A stretch of DNA of 64,000 bases from F23-D06 sp045132055 (lineage in GTDB: Bacteria; Bacteroidota; Bacteroidia; Bacteroidales; WCHB1-69), in the NCBI GenBank assembly GCA_045132055.1, contig JBGURP010000033.1, positions 186,001-250,000 of the forward strand. Direction: 5' to 3'. Below are positions 32,372 through 40,714 of the stretch, one piece after another. The notes beneath the pieces are model-generated. The model did not search any database. It had not been told where the DNA came from and saw only the letters and a program-made list of their open reading frames with translations. A program made the translations under genes and the position numbers. The first letter of the stretch is position 1. Each line of letters begins with the position of its first letter.

Positions 32372-33160
32372 ATGAGTGGTGGATTATATTCAATGGATCA
32401 AAAGGATTTTGATCAGACGTTAGATTTAACCCGTGTGAAACCGTACGGAGATACGATGAATGACGGTAAGACGCAGTTGAGCTTCACGCTGCCCGTGCCC
32501 TGTGGCGACGAGGCAGTGGAGGCTGCCAAGCAGCTGTTGAAGAAGATGGGCTTTGAAAACCCGCAAGTGGTCTTCTACAAAGAGTTGACCGAGGGCTTTA
32601 CGTTTGTCAACTGTTACGGTTCGACAACCCATACTGTGGATTTTACCACGATTCACGTGCCTAAGGTGGAGTCCACGGTGTGGTCCATGCAAGAGACAGA
32701 CCAGTTTATCCGCGAGCATATCGGTCGCAAGATCGTGGTGGTGGGGGCCAGCACGGGTACCGATGCGCACACAGTGGGTATTGATGCTATCATGAACATG
32801 AAAGGCTATGCCGGACACTATGGCATTGAACGCTATGACATGTTCGATGCGCTGAACATGGGCAGTCAGGTGCCTAACGAGGAGTTTATCGCCAAGGCTG
32901 TGGAGATGCACGCTGACGCGTTGCTTGTGTCGCAGACCGTGACGCAGAAAGATGTGCACATTAAGAACATGACTGAGCTGATCGAAATGCTGGAGGCCGA
33001 GGGTTTGCGTGACAAGCTCATCGTGTGTGCCGGCGGACCGCGTATCACGCACGAACTGGCCAAGGAACTCGGTTTCGATGCCGGTTTTGGCATGAACACC
33101 TACGCTGACGATGTGGCCTCTTACATTGCACAGGAGATGGACCGCAGAATGCACGGTTAA
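32372..33160 (+). CDS. kamE: Lysine 5,6-aminomutase, beta subunit
   Basis: This 262-residue subunit binds both cofactors. TGTDAHTVGIDAI is the DxHxxG cobalamin motif with His133, and MNMK gives Lys144. Both sit at the positions known for the cobalt ligand and the PLP-binding lysine in the clostridial enzyme. The C-terminal Rossmann-like half is the B12 domain. Its length equals the usual 262. It probably works with kamD upstream and with the KamB-like protein at 58168. A strong terminator follows. Confidence 0.92.
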   Translation: MSGGLYSMDQKDFDQTLDLTRVKPYGDTMNDGKTQLSFTLPVPCGDEAVEAAKQLLKKMGFENPQVVFYKELTEGFTFVNCYGSTTHTVDFTTIHVPKVESTVWSMQETDQFIREHIGRKIVVVGASTGTDAHTVGIDAIMNMKGYAGHYGIERYDMFDALNMGSQVPNEEFIAKAVEMHADALLVSQTVTQKDVHIKNMTELIEMLEAEGLRDKLIVCAGGPRITHELAKELGFDAGFGMNTYADDVASYIAQEMDRRMHG

Positions 33161-33183
33161 GACATTCTAACTTCTTGAATTTT

Positions 33184-33221
33184 ACGCTGTTGTGGTTATG
33201 TGCCGCAACAGCGTTTTTTTT
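33184..33221 (+). terminator. Rho-independent terminator after kamE
   Basis: ACGCTGTTGTGG and CCGCAACAGCGT form a 12-pair stem with a seven-base loop, followed by a run of eight T. Confidence 0.92.
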
Positions 33222-33254
33222 GAAAAAAAATACCGAGGATAACCATATTTTTCT

Positions 33255-33262
33255 TATCTTTG
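33255..33262 (+). promoter_or_regulatory. Bacteroidota -7 box for gyrB
   Basis: TATCTTTG lies 33 bases before the gyrB ATG at 33296. Confidence 0.6.
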
Positions 33263-33295
33263 CTCGTTTTATGAAAATAATAAAAGTAATTGAAA

Positions 33296-35269
33296 ATGAG
33301 TGAGATAGAAAACGTAAAACCCGTAGAGGAAACCTATAGTGCCAGTAATATCCAGGTGCTCGAAGGCCTGGAGGCCGTACGTAAGCGTCCGGCTATGTAT
33401 ATTGGCGATGTCAGCGACCGCGGACTGCACCATTTGGTGAACGAAGTGGTGGACAACTCCATCGACGAGGCACTGGCTGGTTATTGCAATAACATTGAAG
33501 TCACTATATTAGAAGATAATTCCATTTCTGTGTTGGACAACGGTCGTGGTATTCCCACCGACATGCACGAAAAAGAGCATCGCTCCGCTCTTGAAGTGGT
33601 CATGACGGTGCTGCACGCCGGCGGTAAGTTCAACAAGGATTCCTACAAGGTGTCCGGCGGTCTGCACGGCGTGGGTGTTTCCTGCGTGAACGCCCTCTCC
33701 AAGCACATGATAGCAGAAGTGTTTAGAGATGGTAAGCATTTTATGCAGGAGTATGCATACGGCAAGCCCCTGTATCCCGTCAAGGTGGTGGGCGAGAGCG
33801 ACTATCGCGGAACCAAGATTACCTTCACCCCGGACGAGACCATCTTCTATGTGACCAAATACGATTTCGAGCGTCTTTCCGACCGTCTCAAAGAGCTGGC
33901 ATACCTGAACAAGGGTATCCGCCTGACAATCGAGGATCTGCGCAAGACCGACGAGAATGGGAACCACCCTAAACACGAATTCTATTCTGAAAACGGTTTG
34001 CGCGATTTCATCATGTATCTCGATCAGGGTCGTTCCAAAATTACCTCCAAACCCATCTACATTGAGGGTGAACGCCAAGGGGTGCCGGTTGAGGTGGCCA
34101 TGCAGTACAACGACTCTTTCACCGAGAATATCCATTCCTACGTCAATAACATCAACACGATAGAGGGCGGTACGCACTTGACCGGTTTTCGTATGGCCCT
34201 TACCCGCACACTGAAAAAGTATGCCGACGACAACAAGATGTTGGATAAGTTGTCCAAGGACAAGATTGAAATCTCCGGTGACGACTTCCGCGAGGGCTTG
34301 ACGGCCATCATTTCCGTGAAGGTTTCCGAACCTCAGTTTGAAGGTCAGACCAAGACCAAGCTGGGCAACAGCGAGGTTTCGGGTATCGTGAACCAGATGG
34401 TGGGCGAGATGTTGACCAACTATTTGGAGGAAAATCCGAAAGATGCCAAGGAGATTGTCGATAAGGTGGTGTTGGCAGCCCAGGCACGTCACGCGGCCCG
34501 CAAAGCGCGCGAGATGGTGCAGCGCAAGACCGCTTTCAGCGGTTCCGGTCTGCCCGGCAAACTTTCCGACTGTTCGTCCAAGGATGCCGAAAAATGCGAG
34601 CTTTTCCTCGTAGAGGGTGACTCTGCAGGTGGCACGGCCAAGCAGGGCCGCGACAGCCACTTCCAGGCTATCCTCCCGTTGCGCGGTAAGATCCTGAACG
34701 TGGAGAAAGCCATGCAGCACCGTATCTTTGAAAGCGAAGAAATCAAGAATATCTACACGGCCCTCGGCGTGACTATTGGCACGGAAGAGGACAGCAAGGC
34801 GCTGAATATTTCCAAATTGCGTTACCACAAGGTGATCATCATGACCGATGCCGATGTCGATGGTAGCCATATCGCCGCTCTGATTTTGACCTTCTTCTTC
34901 CGCTATATGCGTGAGCTGATTGAGAACGGCCATGTCTATATTGCCACGCCGCCATTGTATTTGATCAAGAAGGGCAAATATCAGAAATATGCCTGGTCGG
35001 AGGAACAGCGCGCGCAGTTTACCGCCGAAGCCGCCGGCGACAATGAAGATGCCAAGGTGCACGTGCAACGTTACAAAGGTTTGGGTGAGATGAACGAGGA
35101 GCAACTTTGGAGCACGACCATGGATCCTTCTACCCGTACACTGCGTCAGGTTACGATTGAGAATGCCGCCGAGGCCGATCGCGTGTTTGCCATGCTGATG
35201 GGCGACGAAGTGCCCCCACGTCGTGAATTTATTGAACAAAACGCCACTTATGCCAACATCGATGCCTAA
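33296..35269 (+). CDS. gyrB: DNA gyrase subunit B
   Basis: This 657-residue ATPase subunit of gyrase has the GHKL ATP-binding blocks VVDNSIDEAL, LDNGRGIPTDMH and SGGLHGVGVSCVNALS, then the TOPRIM motifs EGDSAGGTAKQGRD and MTDADVDGSHIA. LRQVTIENAAEADRVFAMLMG near the end is typical of GyrB. ParE is the alternative; the overall length and TOPRIM motif fit GyrB. The ATG at 33296 (MSEIENVKPVEE) is chosen over a TTG two codons upstream. Its stop overlaps the start of the ftsE-like gene by 8 bases. Confidence 0.92.
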   Translation: MSEIENVKPVEETYSASNIQVLEGLEAVRKRPAMYIGDVSDRGLHHLVNEVVDNSIDEALAGYCNNIEVTILEDNSISVLDNGRGIPTDMHEKEHRSALEVVMTVLHAGGKFNKDSYKVSGGLHGVGVSCVNALSKHMIAEVFRDGKHFMQEYAYGKPLYPVKVVGESDYRGTKITFTPDETIFYVTKYDFERLSDRLKELAYLNKGIRLTIEDLRKTDENGNHPKHEFYSENGLRDFIMYLDQGRSKITSKPIYIEGERQGVPVEVAMQYNDSFTENIHSYVNNINTIEGGTHLTGFRMALTRTLKKYADDNKMLDKLSKDKIEISGDDFREGLTAIISVKVSEPQFEGQTKTKLGNSEVSGIVNQMVGEMLTNYLEENPKDAKEIVDKVVLAAQARHAARKAREMVQRKTAFSGSGLPGKLSDCSSKDAEKCELFLVEGDSAGGTAKQGRDSHFQAILPLRGKILNVEKAMQHRIFESEEIKNIYTALGVTIGTEEDSKALNISKLRYHKVIIMTDADVDGSHIAALILTFFFRYMRELIENGHVYIATPPLYLIKKGKYQKYAWSEEQRAQFTAEAAGDNEDAKVHVQRYKGLGEMNEEQLWSTTMDPSTRTLRQVTIENAAEADRVFAMLMGDEVPPRREFIEQNATYANIDA

Positions 35270-36041
35270 TCCCGAACAAGAAGAATTCCTGAATCAAGAA
35301 GTGATTCAGGAACCCCAAGAAGAGAATCCCGTTGCGGAATCTGCTGAACAGAATGAAACGCCTGCCACGGTGGAGGATGTGATATCTTTCAAGAATGTGA
35401 GTGTCTTCCAAAAGAAGCTGCTCGTCTTGCAGGATGTATCGTTTACCGTGCGACCTGGTGAGTTTGTCTATCTGATCGGCAAAACCGGAAGCGGCAAGTC
35501 GTCGATTCTCAAATCCCTGATCGCGGAAATCAGACCCAAAGGGGAAGAGGCATCCATCATCGGGTATGATTTGCTGACCATGAAGGACAAGAAGATTCCG
35601 GAGCTCCGCAAGAAAATCGGTATGGTTTTCCAAGATTACCAGCTCATTAGCGACATGACAGTGATCGAGAACCTAATGTTTGTGTTGCGTGCAACGCGTT
35701 GGAAAGACAAATCCGCCATGCTGAACCGTTGTGAGGAAGTGCTGGCCTTGGTGGGACTTGCTACCAAAGACTTCAAGTTGCCCTCCCAGCTCTCCGGCGG
35801 TGAGCAACAGCGCGTGTGCATTGCGCGTGCCCTGCTCAACAAACCGGATGTGATTCTCGCGGACGAGCCGACCGGCAACCTCGACCCCATCACCGCAGAA
35901 GAAATCTTCCAGGTGTTCCATAACATCAACAAGTCGGGTACCACTATCTTGATGGCCACCCATAACTTTTCTTTGATCAACCAGTTTCCGTCCAGAACCA
36001 TCTGTATTGAGGACGGCAAATTGATAGATTCCGGTGTGTAA
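35262..36041 (+). CDS. ftsE: FtsE-like ABC transporter ATP-binding protein
   Basis: This 259-residue ATPase has Walker A GKTGSGKSS, the signature LSGGEQQRVCIARAL, and Walker B VILADEPTG, with MATHNFSLI as the H-loop. The domain runs from about residue 40; an acidic N-terminal extension of 35 residues precedes it. FtsE works with FtsX to activate wall hydrolases at the septum, but no ftsX lies beside it here. The start ATG (35262) overlaps the gyrB stop, and its own stop overlaps the next gene in TAATG. The name ftsE is by similarity; another MacB/Lol-type ATPase is possible. Confidence 0.8.
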   Translation: MPNPEQEEFLNQEVIQEPQEENPVAESAEQNETPATVEDVISFKNVSVFQKKLLVLQDVSFTVRPGEFVYLIGKTGSGKSSILKSLIAEIRPKGEEASIIGYDLLTMKDKKIPELRKKIGMVFQDYQLISDMTVIENLMFVLRATRWKDKSAMLNRCEEVLALVGLATKDFKLPSQLSGGEQQRVCIARALLNKPDVILADEPTGNLDPITAEEIFQVFHNINKSGTTILMATHNFSLINQFPSRTICIEDGKLIDSGV

Positions 36042-36952
36042 TGCTCTCCATACTACTGCCAACATATAATTACGATGTGCAGCCTCTGGTCCACGACTTG
36101 CTCCATCAGGCTCGTCAGCTGAATATCCCGTTCGAGATCATCGTCGAGGATGACGCGTCCCCCGATCTGAAGATCTGCAGCGAGAATCATAGTCTCGTGA
36201 CGGAACCGGAGGTGACATACGTGCAGCATCATCGCAATATGGGGCGCTCCAAGATCCGTAACCACCTGGCGCAGGCGGCCCACTATCCGTATCTGCTTTT
36301 CTTGGATTGCGACGCAGGCATGAAGCAGTCTAACTTCATCTCCCAGTATGTGCAGTATATCCGATTCCACCACAATCCAGAACAGCTGTTTGTCGTTTTG
36401 GGCGGTGTGGCTTATCGCGAGATGACCCCGGATCCGGCCTTCCGCCTTCGGTGGAGATATGGCTTGGCTCGGGAGCAACGAACAGCCGCAATCCGCAACA
36501 TAAATCCGTATCAATCCTTCACCCCGTTCAACATGCTGGTGCCCAAGGCGGTGTTTGAGAAGGTCTCTTTTGATGAGAACTTCACTCAGTATGGATTTGA
36601 GGATACTTTCTTTGGCTACCAGTTGCAGCAGAAAGAGATTCCGGTCAACCATATTGATAATGAAATGTATCACGATGGCTTGGACTCCAATGCTGAGTAT
36701 GTGGACAAGATGATGTGTGCAGTTGACAATCTGGCAACCCTCTATGCTGGGCATAAGTTGCCGGCAGAGTTTGTTCGTGATAGTCGGTTGCTCCAAACCT
36801 ACCTCCGTTGCAAGAAAGTCTATTTGGCTGGGCTCGTCGGATTGGTTCTCCGTCTCTTGAAACGTCCCTTGAGATGGTCGGCGACTCGTACTTTCTCCCT
36901 CACCGCTCTTGATTTGCTCAAATTGGAACGGCTGATTGCGGCGCTGAAATAG
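36041..36952 (+). CDS. Glycosyltransferase family 2
   Basis: This 303-residue GT-A enzyme starts LSILLPTYNYDVQPLV. EIIVEDDASPD is the nucleotide-sugar region, and LFLDCDAGMK contains the DxD-like motif. The C-terminal 60 residues form a hydrophobic, basic helix that may hold it at the membrane. The ATG overlaps the ftsE-like stop by one base, so translation is probably coupled. Sugar and acceptor are unknown. The gene runs convergently into the HhH/beta-barrel gene with one base between stops. Confidence 0.83.
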   Translation: MLSILLPTYNYDVQPLVHDLLHQARQLNIPFEIIVEDDASPDLKICSENHSLVTEPEVTYVQHHRNMGRSKIRNHLAQAAHYPYLLFLDCDAGMKQSNFISQYVQYIRFHHNPEQLFVVLGGVAYREMTPDPAFRLRWRYGLAREQRTAAIRNINPYQSFTPFNMLVPKAVFEKVSFDENFTQYGFEDTFFGYQLQQKEIPVNHIDNEMYHDGLDSNAEYVDKMMCAVDNLATLYAGHKLPAEFVRDSRLLQTYLRCKKVYLAGLVGLVLRLLKRPLRWSATRTFSLTALDLLKLERLIAALK

Positions 36953-36953
36953 A

Positions 36954-38900
36954 TTACCAACTGAACATTACCTGTGCCTTTATTTCAGTCTTGTGCGGCT
37001 TGTCAATTTGTGTCAATCCGCTGCTGATCACTTGCCTGTCAATGTAGTAGGTTTGCGCCAAACGCAGCCACAAACTTATCCATTTGTACTTGTAGCGAAG
37101 CAATAGGTAGCCGCGAATGCCTTTGTAATAGTAGGACCCGATGCTGAAAGCGTAATACACGTCGTTTTCGTAGGCATAGAGCCGCTCGTCGTAGCTGTCG
37201 GTGTCGAAATAGGCAATTCTTGTATGTATGGAAATGTTTGGTTTGGGGAAATTCAAGATGATGTCTTGGTAGAGCAAGATGCCCGAGCGCCTGGTTTGGC
37301 TCATGGGGTAGTGGTTTATCATCCAGTCGATTTCCGTTTTCAGTTTCAATGTGGAAAGAGGCGTATTAGACCAAATTAGTCGGATTTTGTGTTTGAGATG
37401 CTCTTGGATTTGCTTGTAATAGACAGATTCGGGACTGTTCTCGGGTTTGCTCCGAAAGTTGTATTTCACATTCAGTACGCTGCTTCGGGTTAGATTGATT
37501 TCCCCGGACAGGCCTATGTCCAGGCCTTGCACGGGCGCGTCGGTGCGGTAGGTGAGGATGGTGAATCGGTAGTAGTCGGCGTACAGGCTCAGTGTGATTC
37601 GTCGCGAGAGAACATAGTCGCTGGTGAGGTAGATGCCGGTTTCGCCGGCATTCGAGGAGTTGGTGCCGAAGGCGTGCCCTAACGGGTTGGAATAATATTT
37701 GTCGTAATGGCGGAAGATGACGGCGATTTTGAGGGTGGGGATAGGACTGGTTATGAGGGCTTGCAACACGCCCACCGCGCCGTTTTGGTTGACGCCGATT
37801 TCTCCGAACAACAGTTGCTTGAACAGGATGGCGTGGTAGTCGGCGGCCACGTTGAAGCCAGTAGGCTGCCAGAGTCTCCGCCATTTTTCCGCGGACGTAC
37901 CGCACGTGTCACTACGGCTATAACCGAGAATGCGGGCCCCGACTTTGAACAGCGCGTGAGTGTAGGAGACGTTGGCTCCGAGGCAGTTGTCCGTGCTGCC
38001 GAACGTGCGTCCGGCAAAGAGCGTGCCCTCGGCGCGGTTGTTGCCCAGTGTGACGGCCGTGCCCCGGAGAAAGTCGCTTTCGCTGGTGGGTGCCACGGCC
38101 CGGATGCCCGTGCTGAATCTGCGTGCACTTCCCGCGCCGCCGCCTTTGCCCGAAAGCATGGAGGAGCCTATGGCCAAGCCCTGCCCGAAATTGAGCCTGT
38201 AGTCGCCCAGAACGGCTTTTTTCACAATTCCGACATCCTGAATGCTGACTGAGGCGGAGTAAAAATCGAACCCGTAGCGTTGTTCTCCTTTGAAGAACTG
38301 TTCTCCAGGGTCCTTTTCACCCGAAATCTTGAATGAGAATCTGTTTTGTGTGTCAAATGTGTATCGAAACATAGCGCGTCCAGGAGTTCCTGCATAGTGC
38401 GTGGCGCGGGAGGTGTCGTACCCGGCCTGACGCTCCAGGATCTGCCCGTACCGGACCAGCATTTTTGTTTTTCCCTTTTTGAAGAAATCTTTGAAAAATG
38501 CCTGCTTTTCCGGCGCGGGAGTCACAGTTGCCAAAGGTTCCAGTCTTTCCCGTTCCTCCTGCCCGAATCCCTCAATGCCATCCAATTCGTAAATGCTGGC
38601 CAATTCACCGTAGTTTTCCAAATAGAGCTGCAGCTGATAATATTGATAGTCAGAAAGTTTTAATGCCCGTACGGCAGTTTCGTAACTCAAATTGTTGAGG
38701 TTAGGCTTGTTGGTGCCCAGTTCCTCCAGTTCTTCCAATAAATCCTCGGCGGAAAGCTCATCGCCATCCAATGCCTCCTCAAGACTGTTTTCAATTATAT
38801 CCATAGAGGGGATTTCGTATGAAATGCTGTCGGTTTGGGCGAGAACCGATGATAGTTCCAAGATAATTGTGATGATAAGGACTATGGTTTTGGTTTTCAT
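36954..38900 (-). CDS. Exported HhH-domain protein with outer-membrane beta-barrel-like C-terminus
   Basis: This 648-residue protein has a signal peptide (22 residues, ending SSVLAQ). An acidic region and then a helix-hairpin-helix-like region follow: NLNNLSYETAVRALKLSDYQ and LASIYELDGIEGFG at about residues 60-115, resembling ComEA-type DNA-binding motifs. From about residue 130 to the end, alternating aromatic and polar residues, with AQVMFSW as the last residues, suggest an outer-membrane beta-barrel. I recall this as a widespread but uncharacterised Bacteroidota family. A DNA-uptake role is inference. It is 14 bases after the barrel gene on the same strand. Confidence 0.72.
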   Translation of the reverse strand: MKTKTIVLIITIILELSSVLAQTDSISYEIPSMDIIENSLEEALDGDELSAEDLLEELEELGTNKPNLNNLSYETAVRALKLSDYQYYQLQLYLENYGELASIYELDGIEGFGQEERERLEPLATVTPAPEKQAFFKDFFKKGKTKMLVRYGQILERQAGYDTSRATHYAGTPGRAMFRYTFDTQNRFSFKISGEKDPGEQFFKGEQRYGFDFYSASVSIQDVGIVKKAVLGDYRLNFGQGLAIGSSMLSGKGGGAGSARRFSTGIRAVAPTSESDFLRGTAVTLGNNRAEGTLFAGRTFGSTDNCLGANVSYTHALFKVGARILGYSRSDTCGTSAEKWRRLWQPTGFNVAADYHAILFKQLLFGEIGVNQNGAVGVLQALITSPIPTLKIAVIFRHYDKYYSNPLGHAFGTNSSNAGETGIYLTSDYVLSRRITLSLYADYYRFTILTYRTDAPVQGLDIGLSGEINLTRSSVLNVKYNFRSKPENSPESVYYKQIQEHLKHKIRLIWSNTPLSTLKLKTEIDWMINHYPMSQTRRSGILLYQDIILNFPKPNISIHTRIAYFDTDSYDERLYAYENDVYYAFSIGSYYYKGIRGYLLLRYKYKWISLWLRLAQTYYIDRQVISSGLTQIDKPHKTEIKAQVMFSW

Positions 38901-38914
38901 GATGAGAGTTTTTC

Positions 38915-39706
38915 TTATTCCTTTCTGTAATAATACCCTACGACTCCTTGCATAGAAACACTCACCCTGTAATACCAGTCCGCCCCAATGCTGAAGATTA
39001 TTTGTTTCCAAGGAATTAGGATCCCGATACCGCAATGCGTCAAGGCGGCGGTGCCTGATATCATGAGATTTGGCACAGGATGATAATACATACCAATGCC
39101 GACATCCAATGCGCCCGGAAGGGTCTTTTCCCCGTATAGAGTGATAATCAGTTTTTCGCTGGGCTGGTAGTCCACGTGCAGGGCGAAGACCATGGGGATG
39201 ATCTCGTTACCCGTGACTCCATATTTCATGCGGATGGGATTGTACAGGTCAACGGCCAGGCCAATAGTGCGACTGATCTGGCAGAATGCAGAAAACTCAA
39301 TAGTGAAGGAGTGGCGAGTATGGTAGTGTTCGGCATGGTTGAGCAGATAGACTGCCTGCAGCGCGATCGCAACCTTGTTGCCAAAGCGTCTGCCGTAGCC
39401 AATGCCGACTTTCAGCTCGCCGAAGCTACTGTATCCATAATGGCTTGCGCTGGCCAGCAAAGCATCTTGCTGGTGGATGTAATCATATTCTACATTCCCG
39501 AGCATCAATTCTTTCAGTCCGTAATCATTGCGAAATCCGGCGTGTGCGTAAGACGTGGCCAACATACACCGCGCGGCAGGGAACCCCTGCATAGCATTGG
39601 TGTACAGAATATCTTGTAAGGCAACTTGTGCTGATCCGGATAGTGCATCCAGAATGATAAGGGTTGTGATAATCAGAATAGATAATCGATGACTGTTTGT
39701 TTCCAT
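38915..39706 (-). CDS. Exported beta-barrel-like protein, partner of the HhH protein
   Basis: This 263-residue protein starts with a hydrophobic signal region (to about residue 27, SGSAQ). The rest shows beta-strand-like alternation with many tyrosines and glycines (HYGYSSFGELKVGIGYG, NLMISGTAALTH). It resembles small outer-membrane barrels of the PorV/PorQ type in size, but I cannot assign it. It is directly upstream of the HhH/beta-barrel gene, so the two should be expressed together. No clear -7 box is seen upstream. Confidence 0.6.
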   Translation of the reverse strand: METNSHRLSILIITTLIILDALSGSAQVALQDILYTNAMQGFPAARCMLATSYAHAGFRNDYGLKELMLGNVEYDYIHQQDALLASASHYGYSSFGELKVGIGYGRRFGNKVAIALQAVYLLNHAEHYHTRHSFTIEFSAFCQISRTIGLAVDLYNPIRMKYGVTGNEIIPMVFALHVDYQPSEKLIITLYGEKTLPGALDVGIGMYYHPVPNLMISGTAALTHCGIGILIPWKQIIFSIGADWYYRVSVSMQGVVGYYYRKE

Positions 39707-39780
39707 CGTTACTTTGTTTAGGGGTTGGTGCTATAACGATGGATTGATAGAAATATTATTTATTTGTAAATTTTTTGATA

Positions 39781-39812
39781 AAAAAAACAATGGGCGGCCA
39801 ATCGGCCGCCCA
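39781..39812 (-). terminator. Rho-independent terminator after atpG
   Basis: ATGGGCGGCC and GGCCGCCCAT form a perfect ten-pair stem with an AATC loop. On the minus strand it is followed by a T run, ending the pyrE-atpHAG transcript. Confidence 0.92.
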
Positions 39813-39836
39813 TCCTAAAATATTTACAATAATATA

Positions 39837-40712
39837 TTAACCTTTCAGTGCTTCGGCGCCACTCACGATCTCAATCAGCTCGTTGGTGATGGACGACTGG
39901 CGGGCGTTGTTGTACTTGAGGCGCAGGTCGCGCAGAATCTCCGTGGCGTTGTCAGTGGCCTTGGTCATGGAAATCATGCGTGCGCCGTGCTCCGAGGCGA
40001 TGGAGTCGCACAAAGTCTTGTAAAGCTGGTTTTTTAAGATTTTGGGAATCAACTCAGTGAGTACCTCCTCCGGCGACGGCTCGATGATGTAGTCGTTGTT
40101 AGTGGTAGAAGCCTCTTCCCCCAGATTGCTCAAGGGCAGAAACTCCTCCACGGTAATACGCTGCGTGGCGGCGTTCAGGAACTGGTTATAGACGATGTCC
40201 ACTTTGTCAATCTCATGCGTGAGAAATTTTTCGGTCAGCTGGTCGCAAATACCGGCAATTTCAGTGAATTCAGGATTGTCCAAAAGAGCTTCGTTGTGCT
40301 GGAGGATGGGGTAGATCGTGTTCAGTTGCTCGTAACCTTTTTTTCCGATGCAGATGAGATTCACGTTTCCGGCAGCATGTTGCGCGGCATATTTCTCCTC
40401 TACAAGGTGGTTCACGGCCTTGATGATGTTGGCGTTGAATGCGCCGCACAAGCCTTTGTTGGAGGTGATGACCACGATGACGACCTTGTCCGGATTGCGA
40501 GGCTCAAACAACGGCATATCTTCCATGGAGCCTGCTGACGCTGACAGGTTGTGCAGTATCTCCGTCAGCTTCTCAGAATAGGGACGCAGGTATTGGATGG
40601 CACTTTGCGCACGGCGCAATTTGGCCGCCGATACGAGTTTCATGGAACTCGTGATCTTCTGCGTCGATTCTATTGAGCTGATTCGGGTTCGTATTTCCTT
40701 GAGGTTGCCCAT
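39837..40712 (-). CDS. atpG: F1Fo ATP synthase gamma subunit
   Basis: This 291-residue protein is the central stalk of F1. The N-terminus NLKEIRTRISSIESTQKITSSMKLV and the C-terminus TEILRDLRLKYNNARQ are the paired helices of the gamma shaft. ITSNKGLCGAFNANI is the family core. It is two bases after the atpA stop and precedes a strong terminator. atpD and atpC are not in the window. Confidence 0.95.
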   Translation of the reverse strand: MGNLKEIRTRISSIESTQKITSSMKLVSAAKLRRAQSAIQYLRPYSEKLTEILHNLSASAGSMEDMPLFEPRNPDKVVIVVITSNKGLCGAFNANIIKAVNHLVEEKYAAQHAAGNVNLICIGKKGYEQLNTIYPILQHNEALLDNPEFTEIAGICDQLTEKFLTHEIDKVDIVYNQFLNAATQRITVEEFLPLSNLGEEASTTNNDYIIEPSPEEVLTELIPKILKNQLYKTLCDSIASEHGARMISMTKATDNATEILRDLRLKYNNARQSSITNELIEIVSGAEALKG

Positions 40713-40714
40713 GA

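Noticed and set aside
33509..35239. Long open frame antisense to gyrB (576 codons)
   Set aside because: It mirrors the codon pattern of gyrB, has no family motif, and its residues are rich in His and Val as expected for antisense shadows.
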